The notes under the pieces: generated by a model
Database searches by the model: none
Told to the model about the DNA's origin: nothing
What the model saw: the letters and a program-made list of their open reading frames with translations, nothing else
Translations under genes and position numbers: made by a program
NCBI GenBank assembly: GCA_022842825.1
Contig: JALHOU010000027.1
Location: 1-32,350, forward strand
Reading direction: 5' to 3'
Source of the DNA: Rubrivivax sp.
GTDB lineage: Bacteria; Pseudomonadota; Gammaproteobacteria; Burkholderiales; Burkholderiaceae_C
Length of the DNA stretch: 32,350 bases
In this document: positions 24,050 to 31,236 of the stretch, in pieces
Layout: every line of letters begins with the position of its first letter
Position numbering within the stretch: position 1 is the first letter of the stretch

Positions 24050-24847
24050 TCAGGCCTGCGCGGGCTCGGGCAGCCCGTCGCGCAAGGCGCCGAAGCGGGG
24101 CCGCGCGGCGTTGATGCGGTCTCGCAGCGCCATGAAGCTGGGCGCCTCGGCCAGGAAGGCGTCGACCAGGCGCGGGTCGAAGGCGCGCGCGCGCTGCGCG
24201 GCGAGCATCTCGAGTGCCTTCTCGTCGCTGAAGGCCCTGCGATAGCAGCGATCCATCGTCAGCGCATCGAAGAAATCGACGACGGCCACCAGCCGGCCGC
24301 TGAGCGGGATCGCCCCGCCGGCGAGGCGGTGTGGATAGCCGCTGCCGTCCCACCGCTCGTGGTGGGTGAGCGCGACGTCCGCGGCCATGTGGAACAGCGG
24401 GATGCGCGACTGCCCGAGGATGCCAGCGCCAAGCACCGGGTGCTGGTCCATCACGGCGCGCTCGTCGGCCAGGAGCGGGCCGGGCTTCTTGAGCACGTCG
24501 TCGGGGATGCCGATCTTGCCCACGTCGTGCAGCGGCGCGGCCTGGCGCAGCATCGCCGCCTCGTCGGCCTTGCGGCCGACGGCCAGCGCCAGGGCCTCGG
24601 CCAGGAAGCCGATGCGCACGATGTGCACGCCGGTCTCGTCGTCGCGCGTCTCGGCCGCCAGCGCCAGCCTGAAGAGCGCCTCGTGATGCGCCCGCGCGAC
24701 CTCCTGCAGCGCCTCGTTGCGCTCCCGGTACAGGCGGCGCAGGTCGGTGACCAGCCGCATCATCTGGCCGAAAGCGCCGGGATCGAAGCAGGTGTCGCCC
24801 GGCGCCTCGGCGTGGGCCGCGAGCTCATGTTCGGTCGTCAGCATCAT
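24050..24847 (-). CDS. HD-GYP domain c-di-GMP phosphodiesterase
   Basis: This protein of about 265 residues is almost entirely HD-GYP domain after a coiled-coil-like N-terminus (LYRERNEALQEVARAHHEALF). It carries LAAETRDDETGVHIVRIG, PLHDVGKIGIPD (HD at 107-108), HHERWDGSGYP (HHE at 162-164, GYP at 170-172) and VAVVDFFDALT. All metal and substrate motifs are canonical, unlike the HD-GYP at the window start. It has no receiver of its own, so control may come through protein contact with its neighbours. The start is ATG 24847 or the adjacent ATG 24844. It is the first gene of the HD-GYP/kinase operon and divergent from the HTH-receiver gene across a 108-nt promoter region. Confidence 0.95.
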   Translation of the reverse strand: MMLTTEHELAAHAEAPGDTCFDPGAFGQMMRLVTDLRRLYRERNEALQEVARAHHEALFRLALAAETRDDETGVHIVRIGFLAEALALAVGRKADEAAMLRQAAPLHDVGKIGIPDDVLKKPGPLLADERAVMDQHPVLGAGILGQSRIPLFHMAADVALTHHERWDGSGYPHRLAGGAIPLSGRLVAVVDFFDALTMDRCYRRAFSDEKALEMLAAQRARAFDPRLVDAFLAEAPSFMALRDRINAARPRFGALRDGLPEPAQA

Positions 24848-24869
24848 GATCAGATTGTCACTGAGAACG

Positions 24870-24884
24870 TTTTTAGCATTTTGG
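24870..24884 (-). promoter_or_regulatory. Promoter-like AT-rich motif before the HD-GYP gene
   Basis: Minus-strand CCAAAATGCTAAAAA (24884-24870) lies about 25-35 nt upstream of the HD-GYP ATG and resembles an extended -10 (TGnTAAAAA). Twelve of 14 positions agree with the motif at 22360-22373 before the pseudokinase gene. No clear -35 is seen. Confidence 0.4.
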
Positions 24885-24887
24885 CCA

Positions 24888-24919
24888 TCTGCCGATCTTC
24901 GCGGTCGCAAGACGGCAGA
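24888..24919. promoter_or_regulatory. Inverted-repeat operator candidate in the divergent promoter
   Basis: TCTGCCG (24888-24894) and CGGCAGA (24913-24919) are perfect complements. TCTT/AAGA continue the symmetry inward, with one extra base on the left arm and a 9-nt centre. The site lies between the HD-GYP promoter motif and the HTH-receiver start. Two TGATCA palindromes (24847-24852 and 24933-24938) flank the region. It is a plausible binding site for the HTH-receiver protein encoded next to it, controlling both directions. Confidence 0.45.
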
Positions 24920-24955
24920 ATTGCTCGAAACCTGATCACGAACGGCCATACCCGC

Positions 24956-25609
24956 ATGTCCGACACCTACTCGACGCTGGAGGTCGCGCGCCTGCTGGGC
25001 ATGGCGGTGCGTTCGGTGCAGTTGATGGTGGACCGTGGCGAACTCGCGGCATGGAAGACGCCGGGCGGCCACCGCCGGATCCTGCGCGATTCGGTGGAGC
25101 GCTGGCGCGCCGAGCGCGGCCTCGCCGCAAACGCGACAGCCCGCTCCGCCCAGCGCACGGCCGAAACCGCGCGCGAGCCTGCCGCCGTGGCGGCTGCGGC
25201 CGCCGAGGCCGGCGAGCCCGACACGCCCGTGGTGCTGCTGATCGAGGACTCCAAGCACTTCCAGAACCTCATCAGCCTGCTGGTCAGGCAGCACTTCCCG
25301 GGCGTGGACCTGCAGGTCGCCGACGACGGGATCGCCGGGCTGGCGATGGCCGGTCGGCTGCGACCGCGATTGCTCATCGTCGACATTCTGCTGCCGGGCA
25401 TCGACGGCGCCGCGCTCATCGGCAGCCTCAGGCTGCATCCGCAGTTCGCTGGCATGCAGCTCGTCGTCGTGACGTCGCTGGACGAGGCGCAGCGCGAGCC
25501 CTACGCCTTCGCGTTGCAGGACGTGCCGGTGGTGCACAAGCCGCGGCTCGTGGCCGAACTGCCGCCCCTGCTGCGCACGCTGCTCGTGCCGCAGGATCTC
25601 GATGCCTGA
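24956..25609 (+). CDS. HTH (excisionase/MerR-like) plus C-terminal receiver protein
   Basis: In this 217-residue protein, residues 5-50 form a MerR/excisionase-type winged helix-turn-helix: STLEVARLLGMAVRSVQLMV followed by the wing KTPGGHRRI. A 40-residue Ala-rich linker follows, then a receiver domain (about 90-212) with LLIEDSK, Asp143 in LLIVDILLPGID, VVVTSL and VVHKP. The order is reversed from most response regulators, which have the receiver first. I infer a phosphorylation-controlled DNA-binding protein. The ATG at 24956 starts directly before the HTH; the 633-aa track ORF is an upstream read-through. The next gene overlaps by 8 nt, and the region upstream is a divergent promoter shared with the HD-GYP gene. 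Confidence 0.88.
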   Translation: MSDTYSTLEVARLLGMAVRSVQLMVDRGELAAWKTPGGHRRILRDSVERWRAERGLAANATARSAQRTAETAREPAAVAAAAAEAGEPDTPVVLLIEDSKHFQNLISLLVRQHFPGVDLQVADDGIAGLAMAGRLRPRLLIVDILLPGIDGAALIGSLRLHPQFAGMQLVVVTSLDEAQREPYAFALQDVPVVHKPRLVAELPPLLRTLLVPQDLDA

Positions 25610-26348
25610 GGCGCTACGCGTGCTGCTGATCGAGGACGACGCCTCGATCCGCCGCTTCGTCGCCATGGCCCTGGAGGACGAGTCGCTGCAGCTGGCCATG
25701 GCTGCCAGCCTGGGCGAAGCACGGGCGCTGCTGGGCAGCGGCGAGATCGACGTCGTCATCGCCGACCTCATGCTCGGCGATGGCAACGGCCTGGATCTGC
25801 TGGCCGAGCTCGGCCCGCGCGCCGGCCTGACGCGCATCGCCTTCAGCGCAGGCATCGATCGCACGACGCGTGCTCGCCTGGACGCCATCGGCGTCACCGA
25901 GGTGCTTTCCAAGCCGGTGTCACTGGCGGCGCTCCAAGAGACGGTGGCTCGCGCGCGCGTCGCAGCGAGCGGGGCCATCCCCTCGACTCGTGCAGCCGTG
26001 CTTGCAAGGCCCGGGACCGCCCTCGAGACGGCGGCCGTCGAACGCTACTTCGGTGGCGAGCGCACGCTGTACGAGATATACCGCCAGCAGTGCTTGGCGC
26101 AGTTCGCGGAGGACCTGCGCCAGGGCAACGAGGTCGCCGCCGGCAGCGACGCGCCCGCGATGCGCCGCTTGGCGCACAGTCTCAAGAGCGTGCTCACGAT
26201 GCTGGGGCACGAACCGGCAGCCGCCCGCGCGCGAATGATGGAAGAGGCAGCCGCCGACGCAGACGCGGCGCGTGCCGCTGCTCTGTGGCAGGACCTCGCG
26301 GCAACGCTGCAGGCGCTGCGCGCAGCCGGGGACGACGATGCCCGCTGA
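25602..26348 (+). CDS. Receiver-Hpt phosphotransfer protein
   Basis: This 248-residue protein has a receiver domain at residues 5-120 with LLIEDDAS, Asp55 in VVIADLMLGDGNG, FSAG at the switch position and VLSKPVS. A linker follows, then an Hpt domain (about 145-240) with the phospho-His motif MRRLAHSLKSVLTMLG (His192). Such REC-Hpt proteins carry phosphate between a kinase and a final receiver. Its gene overlaps the HTH-receiver gene by 8 nt, so the pair is probably produced together. With the kinase at 22420-24042, which lacks both modules, a His-Asp-His-Asp relay ending on the HTH-receiver can be drawn. That connection is inferred from proximity only. Confidence 0.9.
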   Translation: MPEALRVLLIEDDASIRRFVAMALEDESLQLAMAASLGEARALLGSGEIDVVIADLMLGDGNGLDLLAELGPRAGLTRIAFSAGIDRTTRARLDAIGVTEVLSKPVSLAALQETVARARVAASGAIPSTRAAVLARPGTALETAAVERYFGGERTLYEIYRQQCLAQFAEDLRQGNEVAAGSDAPAMRRLAHSLKSVLTMLGHEPAAARARMMEEAAADADAARAAALWQDLAATLQALRAAGDDDAR

Positions 26349-26379
26349 CCCAGGTGGGCAGTCTGCGCGCAAGTGGAGT

Positions 26380-26411
26380 GCCCGGCCCGCACACCAGCTT
26401 GCGCCGGGCCG
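26380..26411. terminator. Hairpin between convergent genes
   Basis: The 71-nt gap between the receiver-Hpt gene and the methyltransferase gene contains GCCCGGC (26380-26386) and GCCGGGC (26403-26409). An overlapping alternative pairing CGGCCCG/CGGGCCG also exists. It could terminate either strand, but there is no T-tract. Confidence 0.35.
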
Positions 26412-26419
26412 CCGGCCGC

Positions 26420-27832
26420 TCAGCCGCGGGCCGACCCTGCCACAAGGTCGAAGCGGAAGAGCCGGCACTCGATTGGCCCGTTCCATAGCGGCACGCGCCG
26501 GCTCTCCTTCAGTCGCATCAACGACGGCAGGCGCAACTCGGGGCTGAGCACCCAGGCCGTCCAGCCAGGATAGTGACGCTTCCAGTGCGAGGCCAACGAG
26601 GCAAAGAAGTCGCCGGCTGAGCCACCGCCCTCGAAGCCTTCGCGCGCCGTGCCCGCAGCCACCTGCGCCTCGGCCACGGGCGCTGCCACCTCCGGGCCGC
26701 CGTGCGCCGGCCGGCGCCAGCTGCCCTTGGCCTCGATGCGTTCGCCGTACGGTGGATTGAGCACCATCGTGCCGTACTCTGCCGGTGGCGGGCGCTGCAG
26801 CGCGTCCCCGGCCCTGAACTCGATGGCGTGGCGCACGCCGGCCCGCTCGGCATTGCGCGCCGCGAAGTCGGTCATTCGGAAGCTCACGTCGCCGGCGAAC
26901 ACCTGCACCGCCGGTGCACGCACCCGCGCCTTCGCCGCCGCAACCATCTCGCGCCAGGCGGCCGCGTGAGGCCTGAACGGCGCCAGCCGCTCGAAGGCGA
27001 AGCGCCGCGCAAGCCCGGGCGCGATGGCGCAGGCGATCTGCGCCGCCTCGATGGCGATGGTGCCGGCGCCACACATCGGGTCGAGCAGCGACCCGTCCTC
27101 GGCGCGGCCCCGCCAGCCCGCAGCGGCCAGCATCGCGGCGGCCAACGTCTCCTTCAGCGGCGCCTCGCCGGTGTCGTCGCGCCAGCCGCGCTTGAAGAGG
27201 GGCTCGCCAGACAGGTCGACGTACAGCGCTGCGTCATGCTCGCCTGCGAAGAGCACGAGCGGCAGGTCCGGCCGGCGCGTGTCCACGCTCGGCCGCGCGC
27301 CGGTGGCGTCGCGCAGGTGGTCGCACACTGCGTCCTTGATGCGCAGCGCGGCGAAGTTCAGGCTCGTCAGCGGCGAGCGGCGCGCGCTGACGTCGACCTT
27401 CAACGTCTGCGCCGGCGTGATCCACAGCGTCCACGGCACGCGTCGCGCCAGCTCGTACAGGTCGTGCTCGTCGCGGTAGCCGCCCTCGACCAGGGGCCAC
27501 AGCACGCGGGTGGCGAGCCGGCTCTCCAGGTTCAGGCGCATTGCGACGCGTTCGTCGCCACGCACGAAGACGCCTCCGCGTCCGGGCTCCACGGCGTCCG
27601 CCTCTTCGAGCAGGACGCGCACTTCGTCGGCAAGCAGTTCCTCCACGCCCTGCGGGCAGGGCAGGAACAGGTTCGCCGCGATGCGCAGGTTCGCGGGCGC
27701 CCGGCCGGATGCCGGGCCGGCCCCCGAGCCCCGCGGGCCGCCGGGGGCGCCCGACGGCGGACGAGATGCGTCGCCGCCTGCCGGGCCCGGCCCCAGCGGC
27801 GCCGGCACGCGCCGGGGCGCGGCTGCGCTCAC
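26420..27832 (-). CDS. THUMP-domain class I SAM-dependent RNA methyltransferase (RlmL N-terminal-like)
   Basis: This protein of about 470 residues has an N-terminal ferredoxin-like/THUMP part (LFLPCPQGVEELLADEV, then WTLWITPAQTLKVDVSARRSPL) and a Rossmann methyltransferase domain. Motif I is DPMCGAGTIAIEAA and the catalytic motif is NPPYGERI. It corresponds to the N-terminal half of E. coli RlmL/YcbY, which makes m2G2445 in 23S rRNA; the RlmK half is absent. After NPPYGERI there is an unusual Gly/Ala-rich insert of about 35 residues. I chose the GTG at 27832, whose GTGA overlaps the rpoN stop; no ATG fits. The N-terminal 45 residues are low-complexity Pro/Gly/Ala, so the true start could be the GTG at 27808. 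Confidence 0.85.
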   Translation of the reverse strand: MSAAAPRRVPAPLGPGPAGGDASRPPSGAPGGPRGSGAGPASGRAPANLRIAANLFLPCPQGVEELLADEVRVLLEEADAVEPGRGGVFVRGDERVAMRLNLESRLATRVLWPLVEGGYRDEHDLYELARRVPWTLWITPAQTLKVDVSARRSPLTSLNFAALRIKDAVCDHLRDATGARPSVDTRRPDLPLVLFAGEHDAALYVDLSGEPLFKRGWRDDTGEAPLKETLAAAMLAAAGWRGRAEDGSLLDPMCGAGTIAIEAAQIACAIAPGLARRFAFERLAPFRPHAAAWREMVAAAKARVRAPAVQVFAGDVSFRMTDFAARNAERAGVRHAIEFRAGDALQRPPPAEYGTMVLNPPYGERIEAKGSWRRPAHGGPEVAAPVAEAQVAAGTAREGFEGGGSAGDFFASLASHWKRHYPGWTAWVLSPELRLPSLMRLKESRRVPLWNGPIECRLFRFDLVAGSARG

Positions 27833-29451
27833 AGCTTCTTGCGCAAGGCCGCCGGCGCGATCTTCAGCGCCTCGCGGTACTTGGCCACGGTGCGCCGCGC
27901 CACCTGGATGCCCTGCTCCTCGAGCATCTGGCTGATCTGGCTGTCGGAGAGCGGATGCGCGGCGTCCTCGGCGGCGACGAAGCGCTGGATCAGCGCACGC
28001 ACGGCTGTCGAGCTGGCGTTGCCGCCCGCCTCGGTGTTGAGCGAGCTGCCGAAGAAGTACTTGAGCTCGAAGGTGCCTTGCGGCGTGGCCATGTACTTGG
28101 CGGTGGTGACGCGCGAGATGGTGCTCTCGTGCAGGCCGAGCTCGTCGGCGATCTCGCGCAGCACGAGCGGCTTCATGGCGATGGCGCCGTGCGTGAAGAA
28201 GGCGCGCTGGCGCTCGACGATGGCGCGGCTGACGCGCAGGATGGTGTCGAAGCGCTGCTGCACGTTCTTCACGAACCAGCGCGCCTCCTGCAGCCGCGCC
28301 GAGAGGCCCGGGTTGGCGTGTGCGCCGCGCTGTGCGCGCGCCGCCTGTGCATAGAGGTCGTTGATGCGCAGCTTGGGCATGACGTCCGGATTCAGCGTCA
28401 CCGACAACCCGCGCCCTGACTTGCGCACGATGACGTCGGGCACGACGATGTGCGACTCGGCGTCGGCGAACGGCCGCCCCGGCTTGGGCTCGCAGGCAAC
28501 GATGAACGCCTGTGCCTCGCGCACCTGCTCCTCGCTGGCGCCGGTAAGCGACATCAGCCGGCGGATGTCGCGCTTGGCGAGCAGCTCGAGGTAGTTCTGC
28601 GCGATGCGCAGGGCCAGCGTGCGAGCCGGTCCGCGCGGCCGGTGGCGGATTTGCAGTGCCAGGCACTCGCCGAGGTCGCGCGCGCCGATACCCGGGGGGT
28701 CCAGGCTTTGCAGCCAGCGCAAGGCGCAGCGCAGGCGGTCCTGCAGCGCCTCGCCGGCATCGGGCGGCTCGATCGGCATCTCGCCGTTGCCGACCGGTGC
28801 CGCCTCCGCGGGTGAGGTCACGCCCATCGCGAGCAGCCGCGCGCCGATCTCCTCCAGCGGGTCGGCGAGGTAGCCGTCGGCATCCAGCGACTCGATCAGC
28901 ACCAGCAGCGCCGCCCGGTCCTCGGGCGAAAGGCGCATCGCCATCACTTGGCGGCGCAGGTGCTCGGTGAGCGAGAGGTCGGCGCCGCGCCGCTCGGACA
29001 TATCGCCATCGTCGTCGCCGCCGTCGCGCTGCACGCGGCCGGGCGTCTCGCGGATGCCGTCGAAGTCGTCCCCCTCGGTGCCGTTCTCCCAGTCGTCGCG
29101 GCCGGGCGTGCCGAAGTCGTCGGCGCGCATCTCGCCCAGCACCTCGCCGCTGTCACCGCTGCCGTCTGCGCCGCGGTCAACACCGTTTTCCGCGCCCGCC
29201 TGGGCGCGCTCGTAAGGCTCGTCGATGCGGTCCGCCGGCAAGGCATCGGCCGGCGGGCGATCCAGCGGCGTCTCGAAGGGGTTGGGGACCTCCTCCTCGA
29301 CATCGAGGAAGGGGTTCTGCTCCAGCATCTGCCCGACTTCCTGGTGCAGTTCCAGCGTCGACAGTTGCAGCAGGCGGATCGACTGCTGCAGCTGCGGGGT
29401 CAGCGCCAAGTGCTGCGAGAGCCGGACCTGCAGCGTGGGCTTCATGCCCAT
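27829..29451 (-). CDS. rpoN: RNA polymerase sigma-54 factor RpoN
   Basis: This 540-residue protein has all sigma-54 regions. Region I is Gln/Leu-rich (LSQHLALTPQLQQSIRLLQLSTLEL) and contacts the bacterial enhancer-binding protein. Region II is acidic (about residues 55-150). Region III includes LQSLDPPGIGARDLGECLALQ, the HTH with LHESTISRVTTAKYMATPQG, and the C-terminal RpoN box ARRTVAKYRE. It directs transcription from -24/-12 promoters. Of the two nearby ATGs, 29451 has GAGGA at 7-nt spacing; the ATG at 29445 gives the more usual MKPTLQ start. It lies 112 nt downstream of lptB and overlaps the methyltransferase gene by 4 nt. Confidence 0.98.
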   Translation of the reverse strand: MGMKPTLQVRLSQHLALTPQLQQSIRLLQLSTLELHQEVGQMLEQNPFLDVEEEVPNPFETPLDRPPADALPADRIDEPYERAQAGAENGVDRGADGSGDSGEVLGEMRADDFGTPGRDDWENGTEGDDFDGIRETPGRVQRDGGDDDGDMSERRGADLSLTEHLRRQVMAMRLSPEDRAALLVLIESLDADGYLADPLEEIGARLLAMGVTSPAEAAPVGNGEMPIEPPDAGEALQDRLRCALRWLQSLDPPGIGARDLGECLALQIRHRPRGPARTLALRIAQNYLELLAKRDIRRLMSLTGASEEQVREAQAFIVACEPKPGRPFADAESHIVVPDVIVRKSGRGLSVTLNPDVMPKLRINDLYAQAARAQRGAHANPGLSARLQEARWFVKNVQQRFDTILRVSRAIVERQRAFFTHGAIAMKPLVLREIADELGLHESTISRVTTAKYMATPQGTFELKYFFGSSLNTEAGGNASSTAVRALIQRFVAAEDAAHPLSDSQISQMLEEQGIQVARRTVAKYREALKIAPAALRKKL

Positions 29452-29563
29452 GGCATGGTCCTCGGCGCGGCGGAAGGCGACTCGCCGACGGCCCGGCCCG
29501 CGGGAGAGGCAGAACCCGGGTGCCCGGGGGGGCGCAGCGACGAAGAGCCAGGTTGCACCATGG

Positions 29564-30385
29564 CTACATCTTGAAGTGCTCGCCGAGATAGACCTTGCGC
29601 ACCTCGGCGTTGGCGACGATATCGGCGGGCGTGCCTTCGGCGAGCACGCTGCCTTCGCTGATGATGTAGGCGCGGTCGCAGATGCCCAGCGTCTCGCGCA
29701 CGTTGTGGTCGGTGATGAGCACGCCGATGCCGCGCGCGCGCAGGAAACCGATGATGCGCTGGATCTCGATGACGGCGATCGGGTCGACGCCGGCGAACGG
29801 CTCGTCGAGGAGGATGAAGCGCGGCTGCGTCGCCAGCGCGCGCGCGATCTCGACGCGCCGGCGCTCGCCGCCCGACAGCGCGGGCGCGGGCGAGTCGCGC
29901 AGCTTCTCGATGGCGAGGTCGGCGAGCAGCTTGTCGAGCAGCTCGTCGATGCGCCGGCCGGGCAGCGGCCGGCCATCGGGGCCGCGCTGCAGTTCGAGCA
30001 CGGCACGGATGTTCTCGGCCACCGTGAGCTTGCGGAAGATCGACGCCTCCTGCGGCAGGTACGAAAGGCCCAGGCGGGAACGCTGATGGATCGGCAACTC
30101 CTGCACCGGCTTGCCGTCAATGCGGATCTCGCCCGCGTCGGCACGCACGAGCCCAACCACCATGTAGAAGGTGGTCGTCTTGCCGGCGCCATTGGGGCCA
30201 AGCAGGCCGACGACCTCGCCCGCGGCGACGGCGAGGTGAACGTCCCGCACGACGGTGCGCGGGCCGTAGCGCTTTTGCAGGTGCTCGGCTTCGAGGCGGC
30301 TTGCGGCGAGGGGCGCCGCGGCGGTGGGTGCAACGGGCATCGCGCCGGGCGCTGTCGGCCCGGTCGGGGGGCCGCCGGCGCTCAA
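29564..30385 (-). CDS. lptB: LPS export ABC transporter ATP-binding protein LptB
   Basis: This protein of about 273 residues is the ATPase of the LptB2FG complex, which extracts lipopolysaccharide from the inner membrane. Walker A is GPNGAGKTT, the Q-loop is [13 protein letters not shown], the signature is [15 protein letters not shown], Walker B is [13 protein letters not shown] and the switch His is in ITDHNVRE. The long start is a TTG that overlaps the lptA stop (TTGA) and has GGGGA about 6 nt upstream. The alternative ATG at 30340 removes 15 low-complexity residues and gives a length nearer the usual 240. It is the second gene of the lptA-lptB-rpoN block. Confidence 0.96.
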   Translation of the reverse strand: MSAGGPPTGPTAPGAMPVAPTAAAPLAASRLEAEHLQKRYGPRTVVRDVHLAVAAGEVVGLLGPNGAGKTTTFYMVVGLVRADAGEIRIDGKPVQELPIHQRSRLGLSYLPQEASIFRKLTVAENIRAVLELQRGPDGRPLPGRRIDELLDKLLADLAIEKLRDSPAPALSGGERRRVEIARALATQPRFILLDEPFAGVDPIAVIEIQRIIGFLRARGIGVLITDHNVRETLGICDRAYIISEGSVLAEGTPADIVANAEVRKVYLGEHFKM

Positions 30386-31053
30386 CGCCGGTCCCCGCCA
30401 AGCCCGCGGCTGGGCGTCAGTGGCACGGCGGCCGGCGCGTTGCCGGCGGCGGCGCCGGAAGCAGCCGCCGAGGCCGGCTCGACCCGCGGGCTCAGCACCA
30501 CACGCACCCGGCCACCCGGGTTGGCCGCCGTCGGGGTGCCCCCTTCGACGCGGAAGACCTCGGCCAGGTTGTCCCAGACGATGGTGGCGCCGGTGATCTC
30601 GTCAGCCACGGTGCCCGCCCGCAGCCGGCGCACCGACCCGTTGCCCATGAAGCGCAACGTGTCGGCCTTGCCGTCGAACTCAATGCGATCGGCCACGCCC
30701 TCGACGACTTCATCGCCAGCGCCGTCACGGCGTTGGCGCCAACTCGCCTGCCGGCCGTTGCCGCCAATGGCGTTGGCGGCCCGGAAGCCATCGGGCATCT
30801 CGCGCATCTCGACGCGGTCGGCGCGCAGCACCATCGTGCCCTGCGAGATGACGACGTTGCCATTGAAGACCACCACCTGGCGCTGCAGGTCCACGGTGCC
30901 GGGCCGGTCGGCTTCCACGACCATGGGCTTGCTGCGATCGGCCTTCTCGGCGCGAGCCTGCGGCGGCAGTGCGGCCGCACACAGCATCGCCAGGGCAGCG
31001 GCCGGCAGCATGGAGGCGGTCAGCCTGGAAGCGGGGAATCGGCGGGAGATCAT
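30382..31053 (-). CDS. lptA: LPS transport periplasmic protein LptA
   Basis: This protein of about 223 residues has a Sec signal peptide (MISRRF, hydrophobic stretch, then PPQARA) followed by an OstA/LptA beta-jellyroll. The jellyroll contains [39 protein letters not shown] and [21 protein letters not shown]. LptA bridges LptC and LptD and carries LPS across the periplasm. The C-terminal 40 residues are an Ala/Pro-rich tail. The track starts at 31074, but that ATG lies inside a 21-bp palindrome; I prefer the ATG at 31053, although neither start has a Shine-Dalgarno sequence. No lptC gene precedes it; dsbA does, 183 nt away. Confidence 0.92.
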   Translation of the reverse strand: MISRRFPASRLTASMLPAAALAMLCAAALPPQARAEKADRSKPMVVEADRPGTVDLQRQVVVFNGNVVISQGTMVLRADRVEMREMPDGFRAANAIGGNGRQASWRQRRDGAGDEVVEGVADRIEFDGKADTLRFMGNGSVRRLRAGTVADEITGATIVWDNLAEVFRVEGGTPTAANPGGRVRVVLSPRVEPASAAASGAAAGNAPAAVPLTPSRGLGGDRR

Positions 31054-31057
31054 CAGG

Positions 31058-31078
31058 TGGCATGCAAGTTGCATGCCA
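31058..31078. promoter_or_regulatory. Perfect 21-bp palindrome (operator candidate) before lptA
   Basis: Arms TGGCATGCAA and TTGCATGCCA flank a single central G, a perfect 10-bp inverted repeat ending 5 nt before the lptA ATG. On the minus strand TAGAAT (31083-31078; 5 of 6 to TATAAT) overlaps its upstream edge, so the start site would fall inside the palindrome. This is a classic geometry for repression. I do not recognise the cognate regulator. The ATG of the longer lptA reading is part of the palindrome. Confidence 0.6.
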
Positions 31079-31146
31079 TTCTAGACACGAGTTGATGCGC
31101 ACCGGGGCGCTTACCGCGAGGTTTACCTCACGCCACGGCCGCGGCG

Positions 31147-31165
31147 GGCCCGCAGCCTTCGGGCC
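31147..31165 (-). terminator. Hairpin downstream of dsbA
   Basis: GGCCCG and CGGGCC enclose a 7-nt loop about 70 nt after the dsbA stop, in the 183-nt dsbA-lptA gap. No T-tract follows on the minus strand. It may separate dsbA transcription from lptA. Confidence 0.35.
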
Positions 31166-31236
31166 GGCGGCCGGTTGGGCAGCAGGAAGTGCGCTCTCGG
31201 TCGCCGGAGCGGGCGGCGCGACGCGGCGCCCGGCGA

